From Terrilactibacillus sp. S3-3 (GTDB taxonomy: Bacteria > Bacillota > Bacilli > Bacillales > Sporolactobacillaceae), in contig CP129291.1 in assembly GCA_030437565.1 (NCBI GenBank), positions 1,054,001 through 1,118,000 of the forward strand: a stretch of 64,000 nucleotides of DNA, given 5' to 3'. The notes beneath the pieces were generated by a model that was not told the origin of the DNA, did no database searches, and saw nothing but the letters and a program-made list of their open reading frames with translations. Shown here piece after piece: positions 11,349 through 19,005 of the stretch; positions within the stretch are counted from its first letter, which is position 1, and each line of letters opens with the position of its first letter. The translations under genes and the position numbers were made by a program.

Positions 11349-11453
11349 TGAAAAATGAATACTCGGCCAAGCCATCGCATATGAATGAGGTAGACAATAA
11401 GTAATGAGCAGCGGGTGGCGGTGACATTCATTCACAATGAAGATGGGGGCTGA
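11345..11453 (+). CDS. Possible 36-residue peptide coupled to yhaM
   Basis: ATGATG overlaps the yhaM stop (GCATGATG). It reads [19 protein letters not shown], and with one frame change near 11402 continues [17 protein letters not shown] to TGA 11451-11453, just before yhaL. The composition is hydrophilic. Without the frame change it is a 19-residue peptide. I recognise no family. It could be chance; the tight spacing is the only argument for it. Confidence 0.3.
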
Positions 11454-11459
11454 TGCAAC

Positions 11460-11756
11460 ATGAAGCAAGCGAGAAGGTCGATGTATTTAATTACTCTGAT
11501 ATTTACCCTGTTCATGCTGCAGCAATTTAATTTATTGGGGCCGGCGATTTCGCATATTGAGAGTGTGCCATGGTGGGTATATTTAGTCATCGCCGGCATC
11601 TTGTTTAGCGGATATCAAGCTTTCACGATTTCTAAGGAAGAAAGAGAAGTCGATGAAAAATGGCTTGAAGAGCAGGGCGAAGTGTACATGAAGCGCATAA
11701 AAGCGGAGAAAGAACGCCGCCATTCAAATGAGGACCCCAAGGCGATCAATCACTGA
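11460..11756 (+). CDS. yhaL: YhaL-like sporulation-associated membrane protein
   Basis: An intact frame of 98 residues. A first hydrophobic segment (YLITLIFTLFMLQQFNLLG) is followed by PWWVYLVIAGILFSGYQAF, which matches the single membrane helix of B. subtilis YhaL (PWWVFLVVAGILFSGY-like). A charged cytosolic tail, EEREVDEKWLEEQGEVYMKR, then follows as in the family. The N-terminus is about 30 residues longer than in B. subtilis, giving two helices. Position between yhaM and prsA is the conserved Bacillus order. The ribosome site is weak (GGGGGC, 11 bases upstream). Confidence 0.8.
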   Translation: MKQARRSMYLITLIFTLFMLQQFNLLGPAISHIESVPWWVYLVIAGILFSGYQAFTISKEEREVDEKWLEEQGEVYMKRIKAEKERRHSNEDPKAINH

Positions 11757-11838
11757 TTTTGCCTGCAGGGCTCTTTTTTTTTGTTTCTTTCGATTGGCCC
11801 ATTTGCCGGCTGGACTGGCGACGCTTGTTAAACAAATG

Positions 11839-11870
11839 AAAGCCCAGCTGCAATAATGCAGCTGGGCTTT
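11839..11870. terminator. Bidirectional terminator between yhaL and prsA
   Basis: 14-bp perfect stem, AAAGCCCAGCTGCA (11839-11852) and TGCAGCTGGGCTTT (11857-11870), with a 4-base loop. Confidence 0.8.
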
Positions 11871-11883
11871 ATCGGTACATTTA

Positions 11884-12760
11884 TTATTGTTGGGTAGTGG
11901 TTGATTGAAGCGACTGGGTGCTGAACAGATCTTTAAATTGTTTGTCTTTGACTTGAATGTTTCCTTTTTTAATCAGTTCTTGCAGTACTTCTTGTTGCGA
12001 TTTTTCCTTGCTTGTTTTGACAGCTTCTCTAGTCGAGGACTTCAGTTCGTTGTAGGAATCTTTGATGCCTTCCAGCTTAATGATATGGTAGCCGTATTTT
12101 GATTTGACCGGCGCGCTGATTTGTCCGACTTTAAGTTTCATTGCTGCCTTGCTGAACTGGGACACCATGCTGCTTTGTTTGAACCAGCCGAGTTCTCCGC
12201 CTTTGGTTTTGCTGCCGGTATCCGTGGAATATTGCTTGGCAATTTTGCGAAGTCTCCGCCATTTTTAAGTTTCTTTTCAACCGCATCCGCCGTCTTTTTA
12301 TCTTTGACAAGGATATGGCTTGCTTTAAGTTCAATCAGCTTGGTTTTGTTCTTGTTATAGTAATTATGCATATCTTTGTCGGTGATTTTTACGCCGGCTG
12401 TTTGCGCTTTTGTCATTAACAATGAATCTTTAACGCTTTTCTTAAATTGGCTTTCCGTCATATTGTTTTGTGCGAGAGCAGCTTTAAACTCAGCATCGCT
12501 TGAATAATTCTTCTTGTACTCTTTAACTTTGTCATTGACTTCTTTATCGGAAACTTTATAATTTTGTTCCAGCAGTTTTTCATAGACCAGTGTCTGCAGG
12601 ACTGTAGATGAGCTGCTGTCTTGCTTCAGTGCCTTATAGAAATCCGCTTGCGTAATGTCTCCGGCTTTGGTTTTGACGACAGCCTGGTTGCTTGTGCCGC
12701 ACGCCGCCAAACTGGATAAGCCCAACGTAAGGGCGATCGTACGATAAGTTTCTTCAACAT
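11884..12760 (-). CDS. prsA: PrsA foldase lipoprotein, peptidyl-prolyl isomerase (frameshifted)
   Basis: Lipoprotein folding exported proteins on the outer face of the membrane. The start follows AGGAGTGGACT, giving MLKKLIV then, after one missing base near 12740, TIALTLGLSSLAAC with the lipobox LAAC. The parvulin domain shows IELKASHILVKDKKTADAVE, the GGELGWF-type region (on the minus strand near 12190) and KSKYGYHIIKLEG. A second frame change lies near 12245. Joined length of about 291 residues equals B. subtilis PrsA (292). It is convergent to yhaL, as in B. subtilis. The secretion-stress pair cssRS lies 2.4 kb away, which places two export-quality functions together. Confidence 0.95.
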
Positions 12761-12934
12761 AGTCCACTCCTAATTAAGATTAATCCAAGAGCCCGCTTTC
12801 AGACAGGGGGCAAATTGCCGGCATCGACTGTTTCAGCCGGCTGCTGCACCTATCTTGTCCATCTTATAGCCGCGCTTATCAAGGACTTAGAAAAGAAGGT
12901 CAACACTGTACATTTTAACCGAAAGAGGGGGCGA

Positions 12935-13233
12935 TTGTCGAGAACATCTGAAAAATCACATAAGTTCTCTTGGGGATAAATCTAAGAAAAGGATGCAGCG
13001 AAAGAGGAATACTGGCTAAAAGCTCAGGCGTCCTATGCGGGCGCGGGTTACCTGCGCGGCTGCAGGCTGATTGAAGAAGCGAGGGGAAGGTTGGATGTGA
13101 AAAGGTATACCAGCTGGACCCTGCCAAGGGATGGCAGGTCCGTATTTATCCGTATCGGGAGCATCCGCGCTGTCAGGCGATCGTCAAATTTGTGCCCAAA
13201 AAACTTGCCAATAACTCGAAATTAAAAGTATAG
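12935..13233 (+). CDS. Hypothetical protein of about 98 residues (frameshifted)
   Basis: A TTG start follows AGAGGGGG. The frames join as LSRTSEKSHKFSWG, then AAKEEYWLKAQASYAGAGYL, then KVGCEKVYQLDPAKGWQVR and IYPYREHPRCQAIVKFVPKK, stopping at TAG 13231-13233. Two frame changes are needed, near 12977 and 13080. The last 40 residues look clearly protein-like (alternating hydrophobic and basic residues, three Pro-Tyr/His positions). I do not recognise a family. It is soluble, with no membrane segment. Confidence 0.5.
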
Positions 13234-13245
13234 TAAGGGAAATGT

Positions 13246-13380
13246 TTACTTTGCGAAAAAAATATTTTTTTGGCGTTCCTCAGGAATGCTGCGCTTTATG
13301 CAAATCAGATAGATAAAATGGTTAAAAATCATGAAAATAAAAGCGGCGAAGAGAATAAAAACAGTAAAAATTAAAACCAT
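13246..13380 (-). CDS. 44-residue single-pass membrane microprotein
   Basis: A short frame preceded by a strong SD (GGAGG, 8 bases before ATG on the minus strand). The protein begins MVLIFTVFILFAAFIFMIFN, a near-perfect membrane helix, then HFIYLICIKRSIPEERQK and a short Phe/Lys end. N-out/C-in is expected from the basic C-terminal part. It overlaps no other gene and is convergent to the hypothetical gene ending at 13233. It contains A and T runs, so the C-terminus may shift by a few residues. No family recognised; a small regulator of a membrane protein is possible but unproven. Confidence 0.6.
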   Translation of the reverse strand: MVLIFTVFILFAAFIFMIFNHFIYLICIKRSIPEERQKNIFFAK

Positions 13381-13592
13381 TATAATGACCTCCATAGCAA
13401 GATTGAAGAGACATATAGACTAGATTATCAAATGTTAAAAAAAAAATGATAGTGTAATAAATATAAGCAATATCATTTGACATTTCACACTGGTCAGCTG
13501 CTTATTCCGCCGGGGTTTTGTCCGGTATTTCAAATGGAAGAAAGTGTAGTTCGGTTGCAGGTGTTATGGGACAAAGAAACAGAGGAGATGAC

Positions 13593-14207
13593 ATGATGAG
13601 AAGCCGCTTGGATGGCAAAGAGAAGTCTAGAACGCCGAATCGTTGGAAGAGAGCCTTTTTTTTTCATTACTTATTTTACTGGCAGCGGCGGTTGTCATTC
13701 TTTACGGCCTGTTCCTCGGCCTTTTCACAGGAGGCGGGGGCCAAAAATATTATTCATCCGGCGCGTGAAGATGCCGCGATTTTTACCGTTCAAGCCAAAA
13801 AAAAGAACTTGCAGGATATGATAAATGAACAGATCCAAAAGTATCCCGATTCACGTCTGTCATACACCGCAGAGATCGATCGGGATCTGACTTTGACAGG
13901 AAAGCTGAAGCTGCTTGGAACAGGTATCCCGTTTTCCATGTCTTTTGATCCTTATGTCAGCAATGGGGATATTATTCTGAAAGAAACAGGGGTTACCCTG
14001 GGCAAAGTCAGTCTGCCTGAAGAGCAGGTGCTGAGTTTTCTAAATAGCAGCACCCAATTTCCGAAGTGGGTCATCATTCAGCCGGACAAGCGTCAAATCA
14101 CGATTAACTTGACGCAAATGCCGCTGGAAGATCAATTCTATCTCAAAGCGAAGACCATTAATTTAAGCCAGGATGACATTTCGTTTGAAGTGCATGAAAA
14201 GCAATAG
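13593..14207 (+). CDS. YpmS-like DUF2140 membrane-anchored protein (frameshifted)
   Basis: The ATGATG start follows AGAGGAG. A basic N-terminus (RSRLDGKEKSRTPNRWKRAF) precedes a membrane helix, LLILLAAAVVILYGLFLGLF, recovered after a frame change in the T9 run near 13660; a second change lies near 13770. The extracellular part contains LSYTAEIDRDLTLTGKLKLL, SFDPYVSNGDIILKETGVTL, QFPKWVIIQPDKRQITINLT, as in B. subtilis YpmS. Function is unknown; in Bacillus the family has been grouped with lipase-associated ypmR/ypmS genes. Total about 204 residues. It stands alone here. Confidence 0.75.
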   Translation: MMRSRLDGKEKSRTPNRWKRAFFFHYLFYWQRRLSFFTACSSAFSQEAGAKNIIHPAREDAAIFTVQAKKKNLQDMINEQIQKYPDSRLSYTAEIDRDLTLTGKLKLLGTGIPFSMSFDPYVSNGDIILKETGVTLGKVSLPEEQVLSFLNSSTQFPKWVIIQPDKRQITINLTQMPLEDQFYLKAKTINLSQDDISFEVHEKQ

Positions 14208-14434
14208 GAAAAAATGTTTGTCCAGTATACAGGATCTATTAGCGGTAATAATCAAAACAATAGTTTTTTTCGGCAAGACGAACGGGACGCGAGGTCGGCC
14301 GGATGGCGGCTTGAGCCGCTATTGGCGGTTTCCTCTCCGGATCCTTAATGAAACGATTGCAAGAAGAGCTTAGCGCAGCTTCTCGAACCCGAAGCATGTT
14401 AAAATATAAAGTGGAAAAAGGTGGAGGTGTATTT
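14208..14434. other. Intergenic before ampS
   Basis: No supported gene. Open frames here are short and lack ribosome sites. Confidence 0.4.
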
Positions 14435-15670
14435 ATGACAGTAACGTTTGAACAAAAGTTTGATCACTATGCTGAATTAACGGTTAAAATTGGCGCCAAT
14501 GTGCAAAAAGGCCAGGAAGTCATTATCAAGGCGCCGGTTGATGCCGCCCGTCTCGTCCGCCTGGTGACGGAGAAGGCCTATCAGTCGGGAGCAAAGCGTG
14601 TTTATTATAACTGGACGGATGACAAACTTGATTTTTTGCGGTTGAAGCATGCACCTGGCGAAGCAATTAAAGAGTATCCGGCCTGGGAAGCGGAAGGGCT
14701 GGAAACGCTGGTTAAGCGCGGCGCGGCCTGCATCGATATCAGGCCGCCGGAACTTGACTCACTGAAAGGCATTGATCCGGAAAGAGTAGCGCTCGACAAA
14801 AGGGTGACATGGGAAGCGCTGGATACCTATTATGATTATCGAATGGCTGATCGTGTCAGCTGGACGATTGTCGCCTATCCAACGGCTGAATGGGCCAAGA
14901 AATTATTTCCTGAGGAACCGGTTGAACAAGCAATCGGCAAATTGTGGGACATCATTTTTTAAAATGACACGCGCCGATCGCGACGATCCGATTCAGGCAT
15001 GGAAAGAGCACCAAAAAACACTTGAACAAAAGCTGAAAGTTTTAAATGAAAAGAAATACCGCAAACTTCATTACCGTGCGCCGGGCACCGATTTGACGAT
15101 CGCTTTTGACGAGGCGTACCAATGGGCCGGCGGTGCGGGAAAAAACAGCGCAGGCGATTCATTTTTTCCGAACATTCCAACGGAGGAAGTGTTTACATTG
15201 CCGCTGAAGACCGGTGTCAACGGTACGGTGACAACACCAAGCCATTGAATTATGCCGGTGCGCTGATTGAGAATCTAACGCTGACATTTGAAAACGGCCG
15301 GATCGTAAAATCAAGTGCTGAAAGCGGGTATGAAACCATCAAGCGATTAATCGACACCGATGAAGGCTCGCATTATTTAGGCGAAGTGGCCCTTGTCCCT
15401 TACGATTCGCCGATCTCGCAGTCAGGCATGATCTTCTATACGACGTTGTTCGATGAAAACGCCTCCTGCCATCTGGCAATCGGCAAAGCTTATCCAAAAT
15501 GCCTCGAAGGCGGAGCGGATATGTCCGGCGAACAGTTGGCTGACCATGGTGCCAATACAAGTTTGGTACATGTTGATTTTATGGTCGGTTCAGACAAGCT
15601 TGATATAGACGGTGAAACGGCTTCGGGAGATCTGGAACCGGTTTTTCGCAGCGGACTTTGGGCGTTCTAA
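14435..15670 (+). CDS. ampS: Aminopeptidase M29 family, AmpS (frameshifted)
   Basis: Metallo-exopeptidase removing N-terminal residues from peptides in the cytosol. The start follows GGTGGAGGTGTATTT. M29 landmarks are NIPTEEVFTLP, with a metal-binding Glu, LVPYDSPISQSGMIFYTTLF, DENASCHLAIGKAYP and LVHVDFMVGSD. Length of about 411 residues equals the family norm. Frame changes are needed at the T6/A4 stretch near 14955-14962 and near 15235. No partner gene nearby; a repeat element (copy 1) begins 10 bases after the stop. Confidence 0.92.
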
Positions 15671-15680
15671 CCTGCTCGGG

Positions 15681-15903
15681 TAAGGTGAAACTTCAATCAG
15701 TGGAGGTTTTTCGACGCACAGGACGTGCTAGTGCAGGCGTTGCGACAGGACGTCGCGTTTTTAGTCTGCTCCCCCCCCCCATGATTGTTAGTTGAACCAA
15801 TCGAACCAATCGGGCTTTACGGGCAGTTATCTCCCACCTAAGCTTCTTCGAATTCATTGAAGCCTTGAGGCGATCGTCTTACTGCCCGTTAATACGGGAT
15901 AAA
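15681..15903 (+). repeat. Dispersed structured repeat, copy 1
   Basis: Begins TAAGGTGAAACTTCAATCAG and ends TTACTGCCCGTTAATACGGG plus ATAAA, the same ends as four other copies in the window (25611, 34515, 47358, 60546). The centre is diverged and carries a C10 run at 15771-15780. Stem pairing is partly lost (ACCTAAG.../CTTGAGGCGATCG). It lies between ampS and the YtxH gene. Confidence 0.8.
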
Positions 15904-15953
15904 GGCGGCCGCATGCTTATCCGGGCATGCCGGCGCCGATATTCTCTCTCAAA

Positions 15954-15999
15954 AAAACTCCCGCAAGTCTCAGGCATTTTGAGACTTGACGGGAGTTTT
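15954..15999 (-). terminator. Terminator of the YtxH gene
   Basis: AAAACTCCCG and CGGGAGTTTT enclose AAGTCTCA/TGAGACTT, a strong two-block stem. The T-run lies on the minus strand. Confidence 0.8.
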
Positions 16000-16020
16000 A
16001 TCCTTTATACATATAGCTAT

Positions 16021-16422
16021 TTACAGGGAAGGCGGCGCCTGGTCATCTCCTGCACTCTTCGACGGATCATTTTTTAATTTCGCTTTGAGTTTTTCTTTTG
16101 CGGCCTCTAGCTGAACGATATTGCCTTTGAGTTTAGTCAGGTGGGGCTGGATATCCGCTTTCCAAGAGTTAACCAATCCGCCAATATCGGTAACAGTGGA
16201 TTTGATCACCGGAATGCTGTCTTTTTTCAGTGAAGAGACCCGGTTTTTGACATCACCCAGATTGTTTGCCACTTCTTTCAACGGCGTTTTAATGGCCGCT
16301 GCTGTTTGCTTGATGCTCTTTCGCAAATCCGCGCCTTTTTTGGGTGTGCTAAGTAAGACAATGGTTCCGCCAATAATTCCGCCAACGGTTGCGCCGATTG
16401 TGTACAATTTCAATTTTCCCAC
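16021..16422 (-). CDS. YtxH-domain protein (YhaH-like)
   Basis: A short membrane-associated protein of 133 residues. The N-terminal YtxH motif is LYTIGATVGGIIGGTIVLLS followed by TPKKGADLRK, the glycine-rich helix with a basic hinge typical of the family. The rest is a Lys-rich amphipathic helix ending PSKSAGDDQAPPSL. I start at GTG 16422, because GAGGTG lies 6 bases upstream; an upstream ATG would place this SD inside the gene. B. subtilis YhaH, near prsA and trpP, has the same domain, and the position here agrees. The YtxH family is linked to general stress; no precise role is known. Confidence 0.75.
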   Translation of the reverse strand: MGKLKLYTIGATVGGIIGGTIVLLSTPKKGADLRKSIKQTAAAIKTPLKEVANNLGDVKNRVSSLKKDSIPVIKSTVTDIGGLVNSWKADIQPHLTKLKGNIVQLEAAKEKLKAKLKNDPSKSAGDDQAPPSL

Positions 16423-16525
16423 ACAGTTCACCTCGTCATTTAATTTTTTCATTCATTTATCATTATAATATAATACACATATCATATCTTATCACTAGCG
16501 AAGCCTGATAAGGGGAGGCATCTTG

Positions 16526-16726
16526 ATGCATATTGTCGCGACGATCCTTCTGCTCATTGCCGGCATCATTTGCCTGGTCGTCGCATCCACCCAGCACATG
16601 GCAGGTCAAAGAATGTACCTTTTTAAGAACAATCGCATTTTACGGCAGCTTCGCATGGCAAGAATGACCGCTCTCATCGGTGCTCTTCTTATTTTGGCTG
16701 CCTGGATGATATTTTATAAACATTAG
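16526..16726 (+). CDS. Small two-helix membrane protein
   Basis: 66 residues with helices IVATILLLIAGIICLVVAS and MTALIGALLILAAWMIFY joined by a basic loop (FKNNRILRQLRMAR), so both ends are probably outside the cytosol or the loop is cytosolic. SD GGGGAGG lies 7 bases before ATG 16526. The frame is intact. No confident family. It is convergent to trpP. Confidence 0.65.
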   Translation: MHIVATILLLIAGIICLVVASTQHMAGQRMYLFKNNRILRQLRMARMTALIGALLILAAWMIFYKH

Positions 16727-16760
16727 GGAGTTTTTCCTCTGCTAAAAAAAAACAAAAAAA

Positions 16761-16788
16761 ACGTTGTCCCTCATAGGACAGCGCTTTT
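16761..16788 (-). terminator. Terminator for trpP (convergent)
   Basis: GCTGTCC/GGACAAC-type stem (16761-16784) with the longer T-run on the minus strand and a TTTT tail on the plus strand. Confidence 0.6.
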
Positions 16789-16799
16789 CCTGTTCATTA

Positions 16800-17345
16800 T
16801 CACCGGATCGAATGGCGGGCGGATGTTTGTGCCGATAAAGAGCTCCGGTTCATGATTTTCTTTACAATCGGGTACAGGACCGCCATCAGAAGCGTATTGA
16901 CAACGGCCGTCGGGACGACCATTCCCAGGTACATGCCTAGAAAGCTTCCCTGACCGGGTAAAGAGCCCAAAATCGTCAGCGCGGATAAAAAGACCGCACC
17001 GCTAAGCAATGTACCTAGGCCTGATAAAATGACGCCCAGTACATAGTTATTCACAATCTGTTTGAACGCGAAGAACAAGGCGAAAACCACTAGCGTCGTC
17101 ACGATTTTATCGATGACGAGCGGAATGAACCCGCCGGGCATAGTCGTTGTCAGCCCGTTCAAAATACCGGCGACAATACCGATCACCAGTACATTCTTTT
17201 TGTCGGCAAATAAATAAATGGCTAGAAACATCATCAAAAGCATGAGATCCGGTTTCATCCCGAACAGGATACCGGGAACAACGGCGTGAAGCACCGTGCC
17301 GATCCCCAAAAATAAGGCAATTAAGATTAATTTTTGTAATTTCAC
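16800..17345 (-). CDS. trpP: Tryptophan transporter TrpP
   Basis: An intact membrane protein of 181 residues with five to six hydrophobic helices. Family landmarks are ALFLGIGTVLHAVVPGI, GMKPDLMLLMMFLAIYLF, NVLVIGIVAGILNGLTTTMP and the ending VVPTAVVNTLLMAVLYPIV, aligned well with B. subtilis TrpP (YhaG). It imports tryptophan. The start is GTG at 17345 with GAGGAG 8 bases upstream. UAG/GAG triplets overlapping the ribosome site suggest TRAP-type translational control (see separate entry). trpP and hit are neighbours in Bacillus too. Confidence 0.9.
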   Translation of the reverse strand: MKLQKLILIALFLGIGTVLHAVVPGILFGMKPDLMLLMMFLAIYLFADKKNVLVIGIVAGILNGLTTTMPGGFIPLVIDKIVTTLVVFALFFAFKQIVNNYVLGVILSGLGTLLSGAVFLSALTILGSLPGQGSFLGMYLGMVVPTAVVNTLLMAVLYPIVKKIMNRSSLSAQTSARHSIR

Positions 17346-17379
17346 GCTAATCTCTCCTCGTCTAAGCTAATGGTTCCTC
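17346..17379 (-). promoter_or_regulatory. Candidate TRAP-binding triplets over the trpP ribosome site
   Basis: Read on the minus strand: GAG, UAG, UAG, GAG, GAG, UAG within 34 bases, spaced 0-6 bases and covering the SD. In B. subtilis TrpP synthesis is blocked by TRAP bound to NAG repeats at this place. Six triplets is fewer than the usual 9-11, so binding is uncertain. A promoter-like TATAGT (minus strand, 420-425 in 17.4 kb) lies upstream. Confidence 0.4.
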
Positions 17380-17456
17380 CAGCAATGCCGCTGCGGCTTA
17401 CTGCAAGGTTTGTGCTAACACTATACTTTAATTAAGCTAAAAAAAAAGCAATGTAT

Positions 17457-17477
17457 TTTCCTGCCAGTGGCAGGAAA
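17457..17477 (-). terminator. Hairpin after hit
   Basis: TTTCCTGCCA with TGGCAGGAAA; on the minus strand a T9 run follows 20 bases later. Probable hit terminator. Confidence 0.5.
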
Positions 17478-17496
17478 GCGCGATCATTGCCCGGTA

Positions 17497-17927
17497 TCAT
17501 TTCAAATGTTCGGCGATTTTGGCCGCGACTTCCGCGCGCTGCTCGCTAGTGTAGTCTTTGTCGTGCGTGATCCAGATCGGTTCGAAACCGTCTTCCTTGC
17601 CGTAACGCGGAATGAGATGGACATGATAATGAAACACGCTTTGACCGGCAAACTCGCCATTGTTATTCAGCATGTTAAGACCGAGCGGGTTGAACGCTTC
17701 TTTGATTGCGTTCGCGATTTTCGGGATGTTGCGGAGAGCGCTGCCGCCGTTTCCGGTTCAATATGAAAAATATCCTTTTGGTGTTTTTTTGGAACAACGA
17801 GAGTATGACCCTTTGTCACTTGACTGAGATCAAGAAAAGCATAGACATCATCATTTTCATAAACTTTGGCGCTCGGGATCTCGCCGTTGATAATTTTGCA
17901 GAAAACGCAGTTTGGATCATGTGCCAT
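17497..17927 (-). CDS. hit: HIT-family nucleotide-binding protein (frameshifted)
   Basis: A histidine-triad hydrolase acting on purine nucleoside phosphoramidates. N-terminal NCVFCKIINGEIPSAKVYEN and GHTLVVPKKH are followed, after a frame change near 17735, by the active-site triad HYHVHLIPRYG (17597-17631). Joined length of about 143 residues equals B. subtilis Hit (145). AAGGATG lies 7 bases before the start. It is divergent from ecsA, the conserved Bacillus arrangement. Confidence 0.92.
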
Positions 17928-18251
17928 AATCAGACATCCTTTCTTTTTTCGAATATGTACCGTGGTTTTGTTCTAATCCGGCAGGCTGTCTTTATTTTAA
18001 CAAAATATTGAATGATTCGCACTTTATGCTGATCCGGGATCGGGATGAATGTTTTGGAGCTTAAATAGGATAGGATTGAATGCGATCCATTTTTTTCAAA
18101 CTCCCTTAAAAAAAGAGTGATAGTTGAATTTAGCCGGATTAATAAAAATGGCCAAGTTTTCTTTCGCTATGGTTTTTTGTTAGACTAGAATGGAAAGCTT
18201 CGGTAAAAAATACCACAAAGATGACAATCAATAGAAGCAGGCGCGATAGAG
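17928..18251. other. Divergent intergenic region hit/ecsA
   Basis: Holds the promoters of both genes; TAGAAT near 18185-18190 is a candidate -10 for ecsA. No gene seen. Confidence 0.4.
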
Positions 18252-19005
18252 ATGAATGCAGTATTAACGGTAGAACATTTAACAGGCGGCTATTCCCGGC
18301 AGCATCCGGTTCTCCACGATGTGTCTTTTCAAATGAAGGCGGGTGAGCTCGTCGGGCTTGTCGGATTGAACGGCGCCGGAAAAAGCACGGCGATCAAGCA
18401 TATTCTTGGTTTGCTCGATCCTTTTGGCGGCTCGATTCGCGTAGACGGCCTGTCGATAAAGGAAGACAAGCTTGATTATCGGCAAAAACTGGCTTATGTT
18501 CCGGAAATGCCGGAACTGTATGATCAAATGACGCTTGAAGAGCATTTGCAATTGACGGCGATGGCCTACCATCTCGATCATGAGACGTATAAAAAAGAGA
18601 AGCGGGCGGCTGCTGAAAATTTTTCGAATGGAAAACAAACGCCACTGGTATCCGGGCCTTTTTTCCAAAGGGATGAAGCAAAAAGTGATGATTATGTGTG
18701 CCTTTCTTGTCCGACCTGATCTTTACATTGTTGACGAAACGTTTGTCGGACTCGATCCGATCGGCATCCAGTCTTTCCTCGATCTGATGCGTGAGATGAA
18801 GGAAGAAGGGGCGGCCATCCTGATGTCGACGCATATCCTTTCAACAGCCGAGCAGTATTGTGACCGGTTTATCATTCTGCATGAAGGACGGATAGCGATT
18901 CAGGGATCTTTAGAAGAAATAAAGGATCGGTTCGGTGATAAAAAGGCTTCGCTTCACGATATCTATGTGGCAATCGCCAAAGGTGAGACAAAATGGCTGA
19001 AATAA
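18252..19005 (+). CDS. ecsA: EcsA ABC-transporter ATPase (frameshifted)
   Basis: ATP-binding subunit of the Ecs transporter, which in Bacillus affects intramembrane protease RasP, competence, exoenzyme secretion and sporulation. Walker A is GLNGAGKSTAIKHILGLLDP, the Q-loop region AYVPEMPELYDQMT, signature FSKGMKQKVMI, Walker B DLYIVDE and H-loop STHILSTAEQ. About 250 codons (B. subtilis 247). One frame change near 18620 joins the halves. It overlaps ecsB by 13 bases, so the two are made together. Confidence 0.93.
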
